DNA of 63,294 nucleotides from Psychromonas sp. B3M02 (GCF_003318165.1 NZ_QOCB01000156.1:1-63294), one strand, 5' to 3'. Counted from the stretch's first letter, positions 37,226-47,796 are shown. The notes: a model not told the origin generated them from the letters alone. Translations and numbers: made by a program.

Positions 37226-39253
37226 ATGAGTAAGTCATTTGAATTAGTGTGTCCATTTGCTCCAGCAGGGGACCAACCACAGGCAATAGAGCAACTAGTT
37301 GAAGGGATAGAGTCAGGGTTAGCTTATCAAACTTTATTAGGGGTAACAGGCTCGGGTAAAACATTCACATTAGCTAATACTATCGCTCAGTTAAATAAGC
37401 CAACTTTGATTCTTGCGCCGAATAAAACCTTAGCGGCTCAATTATACGGAGAAATGAAAGCCTTTTTTCCACATAATGCTGTGGAATATTTTGTTTCCTA
37501 TTATGACTATTACCAACCTGAAGCCTACGTCCCAAGCTCTGACTCTTTTATAGAGAAAGATGCGGCGGTTAATGCACATATTGAGCAGATGCGTTTATCG
37601 GCTACTAAAGCCTTATTAGAACGTAAAGATGTAGTGTTAGTTGCGTCTGTGTCCGCCATTTATGGTTTGGGAGACCCGCAATCCTATTTACAAATGATGC
37701 TACACATCAGTGTTGGCGAAATCATCTCAAGCCGAGATATCTTACAGCGCTTAGTGGATATTCAATACACTCGAAATGAAACAGAATTAAGCCGTGGTAC
37801 CTTTAGAGTCAGAGGTGAAGTGGTCGATATTTTCCCTGCTGACTCTGAAAAGCAAGCAATACGTATTGAACTATTTGATGATGAAGTGGAAAGTATCAGT
37901 GTGTTTGACCCTTTAACCGGGCAACAATTAGAAAAGCTATCGCGCACCACCATTTTTCCTAAAACGCACTATGTAACACCAAGAGAGCAGATCCTTAATG
38001 CCATTGAAGGGATTAAGGAAGAGTTACAGGAGCGTAAAAAAGAGTTTCTAGCAGAAAATAAATTAATAGAAGAACAACGTATTTCACAACGTACTCTATA
38101 CGACCTAGAGATGATGAATGAACTAGGGTATTGCTCAGGCATCGAAAACTATTCTCGTTACCTGTCCAGTAGAGGGCAGGGTGAAGCGCCACCAACCTTA
38201 TTTGATTACTTACCTAACGATGGTTTGTTAATACTCGATGAAAGCCATGTTACCGTGCCGCAAATTGGCGCTATGTATAAAGGTGACCGTTCACGTAAAG
38301 AAAACTTGGTCAATTATGGGTTCCGATTACCCTCTGCCTTAGACAACCGTCCTCTTAAATTCGAAGAATTTGAAAAGCTGGCTCCACAAACTATTTATGT
38401 GTCGGCAACCCCTAGCGATTATGAAATAGATAAATCACAGGGAGATATTATCAGACAGGTGATACGGCCTACTGGGTTATTAGACCCGATTATCGAAGTG
38501 CGACCAGTGAGTTCTCAGGTTGATGATCTGTTATCAGAGATCAATATTCGTATCCCTAAAAGTGAGAGAGTATTAGTCACTACATTGACCAAACGTATGG
38601 CAGAAGATTTAACGGAATACCTTAATGAGCACGGCATTAAAGTACGTTATTTACATTCTGATGTGGATACGGTGGAACGTGTAGAGATTATTCGTGACTT
38701 ACGTTTAGGTGTGTTCGATGTGTTGATCGGTATTAACTTACTACGAGAAGGGTTAGATATTCCCGAAGTCTCTTTAGTGGCGATACTTGATGCGGACAAA
38801 GAAGGTTTTTTACGTTCTGAGCGTTCATTGATCCAAACCATGGGACGCGCAGCACGTAACCTGGAAGGTAAAGCCATTTTATATGCAGATCGCATCACTG
38901 ATTCAATGAAAAAAGCGATTAAAACCACTGAAGATAGAAGAGAACTCCAGGATAACTTTAATAAAGACAATGGTATCTCACCAAAAGGTTTATCGAAGTC
39001 GGTAACAGATGTGATGCAACTAGGGCAAAATCCTCAACCAAAATCAACTATCACTCCGTTGAATAAAGTGGCTGAAACAGATGCGCTTTATGCTGCAGAT
39101 AGTATGGTTCGTTCAGAACAAGACATCTTGAAAGAGATAGCGAAATTAGAAAAACAGATGTTTGCTTTTGCCAAGGATTTAGAGTTTGAAAAAGCTGCGC
39201 AATTACGTGATCAGGTATCTAAATTACATGAGCAACTTATCGCTACTGGATAA
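37226..39253 (+). CDS. uvrB: Excinuclease ABC subunit B
   Basis: Damage-verification helicase of nucleotide excision repair. It is 675 residues (673 in E. coli). The Walker A GVTGSGKT is at 39-46; the damage-gripping beta-hairpin [12 protein letters not shown] at about 92-103; DESH, the SER and QTMGRAARN helicase motifs follow; the C-terminal UVR domain ([22 protein letters not shown]) binds UvrA and UvrC. GAGGG precedes the ATG. No CTG-N10-CAG LexA box was found in the 847 bp directly upstream. Confidence 0.98.
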   Translation: MSKSFELVCPFAPAGDQPQAIEQLVEGIESGLAYQTLLGVTGSGKTFTLANTIAQLNKPTLILAPNKTLAAQLYGEMKAFFPHNAVEYFVSYYDYYQPEAYVPSSDSFIEKDAAVNAHIEQMRLSATKALLERKDVVLVASVSAIYGLGDPQSYLQMMLHISVGEIISSRDILQRLVDIQYTRNETELSRGTFRVRGEVVDIFPADSEKQAIRIELFDDEVESISVFDPLTGQQLEKLSRTTIFPKTHYVTPREQILNAIEGIKEELQERKKEFLAENKLIEEQRISQRTLYDLEMMNELGYCSGIENYSRYLSSRGQGEAPPTLFDYLPNDGLLILDESHVTVPQIGAMYKGDRSRKENLVNYGFRLPSALDNRPLKFEEFEKLAPQTIYVSATPSDYEIDKSQGDIIRQVIRPTGLLDPIIEVRPVSSQVDDLLSEINIRIPKSERVLVTTLTKRMAEDLTEYLNEHGIKVRYLHSDVDTVERVEIIRDLRLGVFDVLIGINLLREGLDIPEVSLVAILDADKEGFLRSERSLIQTMGRAARNLEGKAILYADRITDSMKKAIKTTEDRRELQDNFNKDNGISPKGLSKSVTDVMQLGQNPQPKSTITPLNKVAETDALYAADSMVRSEQDILKEIAKLEKQMFAFAKDLEFEKAAQLRDQVSKLHEQLIATG

Positions 39254-39452
39254 ATGACTATTACTAATTAACCACATGTTTTAGAATGCTAAGGCTTACT
39301 TTATACGGAAATAAAGTAAGTCGCTTATCAAAGTGAAGTGTTTTGACATTGTTTTTCCAATATTAAAAGTGGGAACAACAGGAAAAATTCTCAAACTAAA
39401 CAATAATCATTGAATAGTTAAAGAATAAAACAATCTTAAAAATGGAAAGTTA

Positions 39453-40475
39453 ATGGTTGATAATGAAGAATATGGATATCGTCGCACTACATTGCGCGTT
39501 TTATTAGCAGTTACTATTTTTGCAGTAAGCTTTTTTGCCGTGAATAATTGGATTGCAGGTTTTCAACTTTTTGCTGTGATTGAAGCGATTGTTGGGGCTT
39601 TTTGGTGTGCGATTTTTTTAATTGCCAAACGTACGCAATACTTGCAACGATGGTCATTTATCTATTTGTGTACGTTTTACTTTCTGGTGATCTACGGCAT
39701 TATGATCACTACCTTTAAAGCTGGACTATTTTCCTGGTTATTTATTTTCCCTATTTTATCTTATCTTTTATTAGGCATTAAAGCGGGTTCCATGATCACC
39801 TTGGTTAGTGTTAGTGGTGGGCTGTTTGTGTTAGGAAAAATGGTCTGGGTTAACAACCATGAAATGCATTGGATTGTAATGGGCAATGCAGGTTTTACAC
39901 TCGCGGCTATCTGGTCAATGGTATATGTCTACGAGTCTAAAAGAGAATATGTGTTTAATTATTTAAAAGAGCAAGCTAGGAAAGATCCATTAACTGGGTT
40001 GCTTAATGTAAAAGCGCTGAATGATACCTTAGCCGATACATTAAAAATTGCCCAACGACACTCGTACCCAGTTACCTTAGTGTATATTGATATTAATGAC
40101 TTTAAACAGATTAATGATAAACAAGGGCATCAAAAGGGCAATGAAATTTTATTGGCGGTTGCTCAGGCAATTAAAGATTTAACCAGGGTTGAAGACCACG
40201 CTTTTCGTTACGGTGGTGATGAATTTTGTATTGTTTTCCCGAACTGTGTACATGAGCAAGTACGACAAACCTTTGGTGTCAGGTTAGCTGAGCAGGCACA
40301 TACTAATTTGAATAAGCTGTCCATGAGTATTGGTTATGCGCAGACTGGTCCAAGTGAATTTTGTTCACCGGATAGTTTGATTCATAAAGCAGATAAAAAC
40401 ATGTATGTGGTTAAATCCATAATAAAATCAGGTGACTCTTTTCATGAATGGCAAAGTGGAAGTGAAACAGGATAA
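39453..40475 (+). CDS. Membrane-bound GGDEF domain diguanylate cyclase
   Basis: 340 residues. About five or six membrane segments occupy residues 14-160, followed by a GGDEF domain (about 176-330). The active motif YGGDEF is at 253-258 and the inhibitory I-site RVED at 245-248, exactly five residues upstream, so the enzyme should make c-di-GMP and be product-inhibited. The DPLTGLLN start and YIDINDFKQIND are typical. The N-terminal sensor is not one I recognise. It stands alone between uvrB and a terminator. Confidence 0.93.
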   Translation: MVDNEEYGYRRTTLRVLLAVTIFAVSFFAVNNWIAGFQLFAVIEAIVGAFWCAIFLIAKRTQYLQRWSFIYLCTFYFLVIYGIMITTFKAGLFSWLFIFPILSYLLLGIKAGSMITLVSVSGGLFVLGKMVWVNNHEMHWIVMGNAGFTLAAIWSMVYVYESKREYVFNYLKEQARKDPLTGLLNVKALNDTLADTLKIAQRHSYPVTLVYIDINDFKQINDKQGHQKGNEILLAVAQAIKDLTRVEDHAFRYGGDEFCIVFPNCVHEQVRQTFGVRLAEQAHTNLNKLSMSIGYAQTGPSEFCSPDSLIHKADKNMYVVKSIIKSGDSFHEWQSGSETG

Positions 40476-40517
40476 TGAGGTTGATTCTATGTTAATGGAT
40501 TAAACCAACTAAAACAT

Positions 40518-40548
40518 AAATAGGGAAGTGATCTTACTTCCCTATTTT
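40518..40548. terminator. Bidirectional terminator between the GGDEF gene and yceF
   Basis: AAATAGGGAAGT (40518-40529) and ACTTCCCTATTT (40536-40547) with a six-base loop. Confidence 0.9.
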
Positions 40549-40565
40549 CGTTTCTATAGCTGTGA

Positions 40566-41147
40566 TTAAAGAACTGAAAATCCTTCTTTATCCAACATTT
40601 CAATAAGAGAAATAAGTGGTAGGCCAATTAAACTATTTGGGTCTTTACCTTCAAAACGACTAAATAAGCTAATGCCAAAACCTTCGCTTTTAAAACTACC
40701 TGCGCAATTATAAGGCTCTTCTTTGTTTAGGTAGTTGGTAATCATTTGATCCGATAGTTCACGGAAGTAAACATCATAAGCTTCAACTAAAGACTGTACT
40801 TCTCCCGTTGCACTGTTCACTAAGGCTAAACCTGTATAGAAGGTAACATGTTGACCACTGGCTGCTTTTAATTGTTTAAAGGCATTGTCAAAATTGCCTG
40901 GTTTACCTAAAATCTTGCCATTATTTAGGCAGACTTGGTCAGAGCCAATGATTAATGCATCGCTAAAGTCAGCTGTGACAGCTTGTGCTTTAGCAATTGC
41001 CAGTCTTTCTACTAATTGAATAGCGGTTTCACCTGGCAATTCATCTTCGTTAACCTGTGGGTTAGCTGTGGAAAACTCTACATGTAGCTTTTCTAATAGT
41101 TGTTTGCGAAACGGCGAAGTTGATGCTAATACTAGCTTTTGTGGCAT
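40566..41147 (-). CDS. yceF: Maf-like nucleotide pyrophosphatase YceF
   Basis: 193 residues (194 in E. coli). Hydrolyses modified nucleotides, 7-methyl-GTP for the YceF subfamily. Family blocks are LASTSPFRKQLLEKL at the N-terminus, IIGSDQVCLNNG (about 66-77), FYTGLALV, and CAGSFKSEGFGISLF, a phrase specific to the YceF subgroup. Divergent from yceD across a 136-bp spacer, the conserved arrangement. Confidence 0.94.
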   Translation of the reverse strand: MPQKLVLASTSPFRKQLLEKLHVEFSTANPQVNEDELPGETAIQLVERLAIAKAQAVTADFSDALIIGSDQVCLNNGKILGKPGNFDNAFKQLKAASGQHVTFYTGLALVNSATGEVQSLVEAYDVYFRELSDQMITNYLNKEEPYNCAGSFKSEGFGISLFSRFEGKDPNSLIGLPLISLIEMLDKEGFSVL

Positions 41148-41283
41148 ATTGAATCCTAGTTAAGTATAAAAATAAGTTTATTTTAAGGACTGTGAAAGAA
41201 TAAAGCGATAGTTGAGTAAAAACTTAATAAAAATAGCGGTTTTTCTTTGACTATATTGAACTCTATCTATATTATTCGCGACC

Positions 41284-41805
41284 ATGCAAAAGGTTAAACT
41301 ACCGATTAGCGTTGATTCTGTTCGCGCTGCTAATAATAGATTAGTGCTAGATGCTAGCCTAGAAAAGTCTTTATTAAGCAGATTAAGAGAATCAACAAAC
41401 AGTATTCACTCTGATATCGACGTTCATTTTTCTTTTGAAGTGGATCAGCAAAGGCTGAGAATATTTCATGGGAAAGCAAGCGTCGCAGTAGAACTCACTT
41501 GTCAACGGTGCAATGAGCCTATGATTTATCAATGTGAAGCTGAATTTACGTATTGTCCTGTTCTGAATGAAGAGCAGGAAAATAATTTACCAGACGTTTA
41601 TGAACCCATTTATTACGATGAAAATGGGGAGGTAAATCTTCATCAAATAGTTGAAGACGAACTGTTATTAACACTTCCGCAGATTGCAATGCATGCAATT
41701 GAGGATTGTCATTACAGTGACTACGAAAGTAGCTTTGGCGAAATTGAAGAAGAACAAGAACGTCCTAACCCATTTGATGCTCTAGCTCAGCTAAAGCTCA
41801 AGTAA
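41284..41805 (+). CDS. yceD: DUF177 protein YceD (23S rRNA accumulation protein)
   Basis: 173 residues, exactly the E. coli length. The conserved cysteine pair LTCQRCNEPM lies at about 76-85 and the acidic DELLLTLPQIAMH at about 124-136, both diagnostic of DUF177. It affects 23S rRNA levels in bacteria and plants. It is nearly always next to rpmF, as here (18 bp). Confidence 0.93.
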   Translation: MQKVKLPISVDSVRAANNRLVLDASLEKSLLSRLRESTNSIHSDIDVHFSFEVDQQRLRIFHGKASVAVELTCQRCNEPMIYQCEAEFTYCPVLNEEQENNLPDVYEPIYYDENGEVNLHQIVEDELLLTLPQIAMHAIEDCHYSDYESSFGEIEEEQERPNPFDALAQLKLK

Positions 41806-41823
41806 CAAGCAGGAATTTTTAAA

Positions 41824-41994
41824 ATGGCAGTACAAAAAAGTCGTAAGACTCCTTCAAAACGCGGTATGCGTCGTTCACATGATGCACTAAGTGCACCTAC
41901 TTTAACTGTTGACAGCACTTCTGGTGAAACTCACCGTCGTCATCACGTTACTGCTGACGGCTTCTACAAAGGCAAAAAAGTAATCGAAAAGTAA
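41824..41994 (+). CDS. rpmF: 50S ribosomal protein L32
   Basis: 56 residues, below the length of most automatic ORF listings. The sequence begins [20 protein letters not shown] and contains the [20 protein letters not shown] block, nearly the enteric L32. AGGAA lies about nine bases before the ATG. It links the ribosomal and fatty-acid genes of the yceD-rpmF-plsX operon. The enteric protein lacks the zinc-binding cysteines seen in some L32 forms, and so does this one. Confidence 0.98.
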   Translation: MAVQKSRKTPSKRGMRRSHDALSAPTLTVDSTSGETHRRHHVTADGFYKGKKVIEK

Positions 41995-42003
41995 GTTATT
42001 ACT

Positions 42004-43044
42004 TTGCGTAACTTTACTATTGCGCTTGATGCCATGGGGGGTGATTTTGGCCCCCATATTTCTTTACCTGCAAGTTATCAATCCCTACAACTTCATACCA
42101 ACTTATTCATCATTATTGTCGGTGATAAGCAGCAAATAAATCCCCTTTTACAAAAATATCATTTACTTGATCACGCTCGCGTTAAATTAGTGCATGCACC
42201 TGAAACCATATCGATGGAAGATGATCCTGTTTCAGTGTTACGTCATCGTGTGCCTTCATCAATGTTAATTGCACTGCAATTAGTCGCTGATGGTGAGGCC
42301 GATGCATGTGTTAGTGCGGGAAATACCGGCGCATTAATGTTGTTATCTAAGCATGTGTTAAAAACGCTTGAGGGAATTTCACGACCTGCTTTGGTCTCTG
42401 CATTACCGAATAATCGTGGTGGTCACAGTTATTTGATGGATTTAGGGGCAAATTTACAGTGTGGTTGTGATACTTTATTTAACTTTGCATTAATGGGAAG
42501 TGTGCTTTGCGAAAAGGTTGAACAGGTGAGTTCTCCCTCTGTTTCCCTATTAAATGTAGGACGAGAAAGTAATAAAGGGAGCAATGAAATCAAACATTGT
42601 GCAACTTTGCTTAATGAAACTAACTATATTAATTATATTGGCTTTATTGAAGCAAATGAGCTGTTTGATAGCCCTGCGGATGTTGTCGTAACTGATGGAT
42701 TTAGTGGCAATATTGCATTAAAAAGCTATGAAGGGATGGGACGCGTTTTTATAGCACAATTAAAAAAAGCCATGGATGCAACCTGGTATAGTCGTTTGCT
42801 TGGTAAGTTATTAAATCCATTGATAAAAAACCAATTAAAACATTTACATCCAGATCTGTATAATGGTGCCAGTTTGATCGGGTTACGTGGCATAGTGGTC
42901 AAAAGTCACGGCAGTGCAAATATTGCTGCATTTAGTTGCGCAATAGAACAAGCCATCAAAGAAATTCAATGGCAGATACCAACCAGTATTAGTGAAAGGT
43001 TAGCATCTGTCTTAGCAGAGCGAGATTGTTTATTAAATGAATAG
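42004..43044 (+). CDS. plsX: Phosphate acyltransferase PlsX
   Basis: Makes acyl-phosphate from acyl-ACP for phospholipid synthesis. It is 346 residues (356 in E. coli). It begins with a TTG codon 9 bp after rpmF; the next ATG is inside the conserved [12 protein letters not shown], so TTG is the best choice. Further landmarks are [19 protein letters not shown] and [15 protein letters not shown]. Its end overlaps the fabH start by 8 bp. Confidence 0.94.
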   Translation: MRNFTIALDAMGGDFGPHISLPASYQSLQLHTNLFIIIVGDKQQINPLLQKYHLLDHARVKLVHAPETISMEDDPVSVLRHRVPSSMLIALQLVADGEADACVSAGNTGALMLLSKHVLKTLEGISRPALVSALPNNRGGHSYLMDLGANLQCGCDTLFNFALMGSVLCEKVEQVSSPSVSLLNVGRESNKGSNEIKHCATLLNETNYINYIGFIEANELFDSPADVVVTDGFSGNIALKSYEGMGRVFIAQLKKAMDATWYSRLLGKLLNPLIKNQLKHLHPDLYNGASLIGLRGIVVKSHGSANIAAFSCAIEQAIKEIQWQIPTSISERLASVLAERDCLLNE

Positions 43045-43996
43045 CAAAATTATAGGTACGGGTAGTTATTTACCAACAGCAGTACGCACCAATCAAGATT
43101 TAGAGAAGATGGTTGATACTAGTGATGAATGGATCACGGTACGCACTGGCATTAAAGAACGTCGTATTGCAAGTGAACAAGAAACGATCGCGTTTATGGG
43201 CACAAAAGCTGGCGAGCAAGCTTTACAAGCTGCTGGTTTAGTTGCAAGTGATTTAGATTTAATTGTTGTTGCTACAACAAGTAATCATAATGCTTTCCCC
43301 TCTGCTGCTTGTGAAGTTCAGAATCTATTGGGTATTTATGATATTCCTGCATTTGACGTATCAGCCGCATGTGCTGGTTTCACTTATGCATTAAGTGTGG
43401 CTGATAACTTTATTAAATCAGGCAGTGCTAAAAATGTGTTAGTGATTGGCGCAGATGCGTTAGCAGCAACTTGTGATCCTGAAGATCGTAGTACTATCAT
43501 TTTGTTCGGTGACGGTGCTGGTGCCGTGGTATTAACAGCAACTGAAGAGGCGGGTATTTTATCTACTCATATTAATGCCGATGGTCGCTTTGGTGATTTA
43601 CTAAAATTACCAAATGTTGAACGTGGTAACAGTCAGACATTAACCAACTCATACCTATCAATGGCAGGTAATGAAGTGTTTAAAGTCGCGGTGAAAAAAT
43701 TAAGCCAAGTGGTAGTGGATACCTTAGCTGCTAACAACATTGAAAAAGACAAATTAGACTGGCTAGTACCTCATCAAGCCAATCAACGAATTATTGCTGC
43801 AACGGCTAAAAAATTAGGTATGTCTATGGAACAAGTGATTTTAACACTTGATAAACATGGCAATACGTCAGCTGCTTCAGTACCACTTGCCTTAGACGAA
43901 GGGGTAAGAAGTGGAAAAATTAAACCAGGCCAATTAGTGCTATTAGAAGCATTTGGTGGTGGTTTTACTTGGGGAAGTGCATTAGTTGTGATGTAA
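43037..43996 (+). CDS. fabH: 3-oxoacyl-ACP synthase III (KAS III)
   Basis: Starts fatty-acid chains by condensing acetyl-CoA with malonyl-ACP. It is 319 residues (317 in E. coli). The catalytic triad is visible: Cys112 in [12 protein letters not shown], His in [10 protein letters not shown] and Asn in [10 protein letters not shown]. It overlaps plsX by 8 bp and lies 78 bp before fabD. Confidence 0.97.
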   Translation: MNSKIIGTGSYLPTAVRTNQDLEKMVDTSDEWITVRTGIKERRIASEQETIAFMGTKAGEQALQAAGLVASDLDLIVVATTSNHNAFPSAACEVQNLLGIYDIPAFDVSAACAGFTYALSVADNFIKSGSAKNVLVIGADALAATCDPEDRSTIILFGDGAGAVVLTATEEAGILSTHINADGRFGDLLKLPNVERGNSQTLTNSYLSMAGNEVFKVAVKKLSQVVVDTLAANNIEKDKLDWLVPHQANQRIIAATAKKLGMSMEQVILTLDKHGNTSAASVPLALDEGVRSGKIKPGQLVLLEAFGGGFTWGSALVVM

Positions 43997-44074
43997 CAAC
44001 TGGCCCCTTTAAAGTAATTATATAGACAAGCGATACAGTGATGAGATCGTAAGAATAAATATTAGGAATTAAAC

Positions 44075-45016
44075 ATGACAAACTTTACATTTGCCTTTCC
44101 TGGCCAAGGTTCACAAAGCTTAGGTATGTTAGCTGATTTATCTGCAACTTACCCAGTTGTTGCTGAAACATTCAAAGAAGCAAGTGATGTATTAGGTTAC
44201 GACCTTTGGGCGTTATGCCAAGATGGACCTGTTGAATCATTAAACCAAACGGATAAAACACAACCTGCTTTATTAGCAGCTTCTGTTGCTATTTGGCGTG
44301 TTTGGGCTGAAGTGGGTGGTGAAAAACCAACAACGATTGCTGGACACAGCTTAGGTGAATACTCTGCACTAGTGTGTGCGGGTGTCATTGACTTTAAAGA
44401 TGCAATTAAATTGGTTGAGCTACGCGGTCAGTTAATGCAACAAGCCGTACCTGCTGGTGTTGGCGCAATGTTCGCCATTATTGGTCTAGGTGATGCAGAA
44501 ATTAAAGCGGCTTGTGAACAAGCTGCGCAAGGTGAAGTGGTTTCTCCAGTAAACTTCAACTCACCAGGTCAAGTGGTTATCGCGGGTAACAAAGATGCCG
44601 TGGAACGTGCTGGTGCGTTATGTAAAGAAGCAGGCGCTAAACGTGCATTGCCATTACCAGTATCAGTGCCTTCACATTGTGCATTAATGAAACCTGCAGC
44701 AGATAAGTTAGCCGTTGCATTACAAGAGATCACTTTTAATACACCAAGTGTTTCAGTGATTAATAATGTTGATGTAGCAATTGAAACTGATGCAGACAAG
44801 ATTAAAGATGCGCTAGTGCGTCAACTATATTGCCCAGTTCGTTGGACAGATATCGTTGTTAAAATGGCTGAACAAGGTATCAACTTACAAGTTGAAGCTG
44901 GTCCAGGTAAAGTATTAAGTGGTTTAGTTCGTCGTATTGACAAGAGCTTTACTGCACAAGCAATTAATGACACAGCAAGTTTAGCGGCTGCATTAGCTGC
45001 TGTTAAAGGAGAATAA
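44075..45016 (+). CDS. fabD: Malonyl-CoA:ACP transacylase
   Basis: Loads malonyl onto ACP. It is 313 residues (309 in E. coli). The N-terminal FAFPGQGSQSLGM and nucleophile Ser92 in AGHSLGEYSA are intact; the catalytic His lies in SVPSHCALMKPA. AGGA precedes the ATG. Two bases separate it from fabG. Confidence 0.97.
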   Translation: MTNFTFAFPGQGSQSLGMLADLSATYPVVAETFKEASDVLGYDLWALCQDGPVESLNQTDKTQPALLAASVAIWRVWAEVGGEKPTTIAGHSLGEYSALVCAGVIDFKDAIKLVELRGQLMQQAVPAGVGAMFAIIGLGDAEIKAACEQAAQGEVVSPVNFNSPGQVVIAGNKDAVERAGALCKEAGAKRALPLPVSVPSHCALMKPAADKLAVALQEITFNTPSVSVINNVDVAIETDADKIKDALVRQLYCPVRWTDIVVKMAEQGINLQVEAGPGKVLSGLVRRIDKSFTAQAINDTASLAAALAAVKGE

Positions 45017-45018
45017 TA

Positions 45019-45753
45019 ATGAGTATGCAAGATCAAGTTGTTTTAGTAACAGGTGCAAGCCGTGGTATCGGCCGAGCAATTGCTGAAAGTTTTGTAGCAC
45101 TAGGTGCAACTGTATTAGGTACTGCAACAAGTGAAAGTGGCGCAGCTGCAATCAGTGAATACTTAGGTGATGCAGGTAAAGGTTTTGTCTTAAACGTCAC
45201 AGAAACTGAGTCTATTGAAGCATTATTTGCTGACATTAAGAAAGAGTTTGGTAGTGTGGATGTGTTAGTGAATAACGCAGGTATCACACGTGACAACCTA
45301 TTGATGCGTATGAAAGATGCAGAGTGGGATGACATCATTGGTACTAACTTAACGCCTATCTTTAAATTGAGTAAAGCTGCACTTCGTCCAATGATGAAAA
45401 AGCGTGCTGGTCGCATTATTAATGTAGGTTCTGTAGTTGGTACAATGGGTAATGCTGGTCAAGCTAACTACGCCGCAGCTAAAGCTGGTGTAATTGGTTT
45501 TACTAAATCATTAGCACGTGAAGTTGCAAGCCGTGGCATTACTGTTAACACAGTAGCCCCAGGTTTCATTGAAACAGATATGACTAAAGCACTAAATGAA
45601 GAGCAACGTGCTGCTACTTTAGCAAACGTACCTGCTGGCCGTTTAGGTGATCCAAAAGAGATTGCTGCGACTGTTGTATTTTTAGCCTCTGAAGGTGCGG
45701 CATACATTAATGGTGAAACAATTCACGTTAATGGTGGCATGTACATGGTTTAA
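45019..45753 (+). CDS. fabG: 3-oxoacyl-ACP reductase
   Basis: NADPH-dependent reduction of 3-oxoacyl-ACP. It is 244 residues, the E. coli length. SDR features are the cofactor loop VTGASRGIGRAIA (about 10-22), NNAGIT (about 86-91), the catalytic Ser in GSVVGTMG and the YAAAKAG motif with catalytic Tyr and Lys, plus VAPGFIETDMT. Third gene of the fabHDG cluster, followed by acpP after a 182-bp spacer with a regulatory site. Confidence 0.97.
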   Translation: MSMQDQVVLVTGASRGIGRAIAESFVALGATVLGTATSESGAAAISEYLGDAGKGFVLNVTETESIEALFADIKKEFGSVDVLVNNAGITRDNLLMRMKDAEWDDIIGTNLTPIFKLSKAALRPMMKKRAGRIINVGSVVGTMGNAGQANYAAAKAGVIGFTKSLAREVASRGITVNTVAPGFIETDMTKALNEEQRAATLANVPAGRLGDPKEIAATVVFLASEGAAYINGETIHVNGGMYMV

Positions 45754-45838
45754 TTTTTTGCCTAACTTTGTTGAGCAAATAAGCAATTAACTCAAAAAGA
45801 TAGATATTCTATTAATTTATTGATTAAAATCTTAAAAT

Positions 45839-45853
45839 ACTGGTCTAACCAGT
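45839..45853. promoter_or_regulatory. FadR-like operator upstream of acpP
   Basis: The palindrome ACTGGTCTAACCAGT differs from the FadR core CTGGTCNGACCAG at one position only. A -10 TAGAAT (45881-45886) lacking a good -35 lies downstream, placing the site about 47 bp before the expected start point, a position suited to activation. Confidence 0.5.
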
Positions 45854-45935
45854 GATAGAATACTTGAATATTAAACGCGATAGAATAAACTACCGCAACT
45901 TAACGCAAATGCGTAATTACATAGGAAGATAAAAA

Positions 45936-46169
45936 ATGAGCAATATCGAAGAACGCGTAAAGAACATCATCGTTGAGCAATTAGGTGTTCAACTAGACGA
46001 AGTTAAAAACGAAGCTTCTTTCGTTGACGATCTTGGTGCTGATTCACTAGACACAGTTGAGCTTGTAATGGCTCTAGAAGAAGAATTTGATACAGAGATC
46101 CCAGATGACGAAGCAGAGAAAATCACTACTGTTCAATCTGCGATTGATTACGTTGTTAACAACGGCTAA
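45936..46169 (+). CDS. acpP: Acyl carrier protein
   Basis: 77-residue acidic carrier of fatty-acid intermediates. The 4'-phosphopantetheine attachment site is Ser37 in [10 protein letters not shown]. The [18 protein letters not shown] start and [15 protein letters not shown] are typical. AGGAAGA lies nine bases before the ATG. Its own terminator and a repeat element separate it from fabF. Confidence 0.98.
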   Translation: MSNIEERVKNIIVEQLGVQLDEVKNEASFVDDLGADSLDTVELVMALEEEFDTEIPDDEAEKITTVQSAIDYVVNNG

Positions 46170-46196
46170 TTTCTCACTATAAGTGCAGAAATCTCT

Positions 46197-46220
46197 AAAG
46201 GCGGTCTTGTGACCGCCTTT
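46197..46220 (+). terminator. Intrinsic terminator of acpP
   Basis: AAAGGCGGTC (46197-46206) and GACCGCCTTT (46211-46220) with a TTGT loop. Confidence 0.92.
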
Positions 46221-46301
46221 TGTCTATTTAAACATTAATAAATTAATCGTAAATAATAGCTAAGTGTTTTAAAACACCAATCGTAAAAATCCCGTGTTCT
46301 A

Positions 46302-46436
46302 TATACCTGGTAAAAATGAGTTACTTTTGTTGTAAGTTTGTAAAAGAGACATGATTACATTAACTTACCTCACAAATTAAGCCATTTTTTTCTCTGTGTC
46401 ATATTATCAACATGGATTTAATATACATTGGTATAA
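46302..46436. repeat. Palindromic repeat, diverged copy C
   Basis: About 135 bp from TATACCTGG to CATTGGTATA. It aligns with copies A and B through TTGTAAGTTT, TTACATNAACTTAC and AAATTAAGCCATTTTT, and keeps the inner pair GTAAGTT (46332-46338) / AACTTAC (46362-46368). It is shorter and the ends are more degenerate, implying an older insertion. It lies between acpP and fabF, 46 bp before the fabF start. Confidence 0.72.
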
Positions 46437-46482
46437 AAAATTTTTAGTTATTATTTTTATAGCTTTATTTTAGGAGAGTCTA

Positions 46483-47724
46483 GTGTCAAAGCGTCGCGTT
46501 GTAGTAACCGGTTTAGGGATCATCTCACCAGTAGGTAATACGGTTGAGCAATCATGGCAGGCTATTCAATCTGGTCAAAGTGGTATTTCAAATATTGAAC
46601 ACTTTGATACTGAAAAGTTTTCTACTAAATTCGCTGGTTTAGTTAAAGACTTTAACGTCGAAGAGTACATGCCAAAGAAAGAAGCACGTAAAATGGATCT
46701 ATTTATCCAATACGGTGTAGCTGCTTCTGAACAAGCATTACAAGATTCTGGCTTAGAAATTACAGAAGAAAATGCAGAGCGAATCGGTGTTGCAATCGGT
46801 TCTGGTATTGGTGGTTTAGGTATCATCGAACAAAACAAAGATAACTATAACAAATCAGGACCACGCAAAATCAGTCCTTTCTTTGTACCAGCAACTATCA
46901 TCAATATGATTTCTGGCCATGTTTCAATTAACAAAGGCCTAAAAGGTCCAAACATCGCCGTAACGACTGCTTGTACTACAGGTACACACAGCATCGGTTT
47001 AGGCGCTCGTATGATCCAACATGGTGATGCGGATGTGATGTTTGTAGGTGGTGCAGAAAAAGCGTCAACTGAAATGGGTATGGGTGGCTTTGGTGCTGCA
47101 CGTGCACTTTCTACACGTAACGATTCACCAGAAACTGCAAGTCGTCCATGGGATGAGTCGCGTGACGGTTTTGTACTAGGTGATGGTGCGGGTGTATTAA
47201 TTATTGAAGAATATGAACATGCTAAAGCACGTGGCGCAAAAATTTACGCTGAAATGGTTGGTTTTGGTATGAGTGGCGATGCTTACCACATGACGTCACC
47301 ACCAGAAAGTGGTGCAGGTGCAGCATTATCAATGAAAAATGCTATCCGTGATGCAGGTATCGAGGCTGCTGATATTCAGTATATCAATGCACATGGTACG
47401 TCTACACCTGCAGGTGATATCGCTGAAACACAAGCAGTGAAAAGCATTTGGGGTGAAGCAGCAAATTCAGTGATGATGAGCTCAACTAAATCAATGACTG
47501 GCCACCTATTAGGTGCTGCTGGTGCAATCGAAGCTATCTTCAGTGTATTAGCACTGAAAGACCAAGTTGCTCCACCAACAATTAACCTTAAAAACCCAAG
47601 TGAAGGTTGTGATTTAGATTATGTAACAGACGGTAAAGCGCGACCTTCGAATATTGAATACGCATTATCAAACTCATTTGGTTTTGGTGGCACTAACGGT
47701 ACGTTGATCTTTAAACGTATCTAG
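46483..47724 (+). CDS. fabF: 3-oxoacyl-ACP synthase II (KAS II)
   Basis: Elongates acyl-ACP and adjusts unsaturation with temperature, notably C16:1 to C18:1. It is 413 residues, the E. coli length, starting at GTG with TAGGAG five to six bases upstream. The nucleophile is Cys164 ([12 protein letters not shown]); the two catalytic histidines are in [11 protein letters not shown] and [11 protein letters not shown]. Insertion of a repeat element upstream may have changed its promoter. Confidence 0.97.
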   Translation: MSKRRVVVTGLGIISPVGNTVEQSWQAIQSGQSGISNIEHFDTEKFSTKFAGLVKDFNVEEYMPKKEARKMDLFIQYGVAASEQALQDSGLEITEENAERIGVAIGSGIGGLGIIEQNKDNYNKSGPRKISPFFVPATIINMISGHVSINKGLKGPNIAVTTACTTGTHSIGLGARMIQHGDADVMFVGGAEKASTEMGMGGFGAARALSTRNDSPETASRPWDESRDGFVLGDGAGVLIIEEYEHAKARGAKIYAEMVGFGMSGDAYHMTSPPESGAGAALSMKNAIRDAGIEAADIQYINAHGTSTPAGDIAETQAVKSIWGEAANSVMMSSTKSMTGHLLGAAGAIEAIFSVLALKDQVAPPTINLKNPSEGCDLDYVTDGKARPSNIEYALSNSFGFGGTNGTLIFKRI

Positions 47725-47765
47725 TACTATTACTAATAATCAGCCATTTTTTGTGGTTGATTTTT

Positions 47766-47796
47766 AAAAACCCGATACGTAAGTTCGGGTTTTTTT
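47766..47796 (+). terminator. Intrinsic terminator of fabF
   Basis: AAAAACCCGA (47766-47775) and TCGGGTTTTT (47785-47794), then more T. Confidence 0.9.

Larger units (their letters stand above)
46170..46482. other. Enlarged acpP-fabF spacer
   Basis: 313 bp comprising the acpP terminator, about 80 bp of AT-rich sequence, repeat copy C and a 46-bp fabF leader with TAGGAG. Without the repeat the spacer would be about 175 bp. Confidence 0.6.

Noticed and set aside
44197-45707. Several antisense reading frames across fabD and fabG
   Set aside because: They reflect codon bias on the opposite strand; no ribosome sites or family features.
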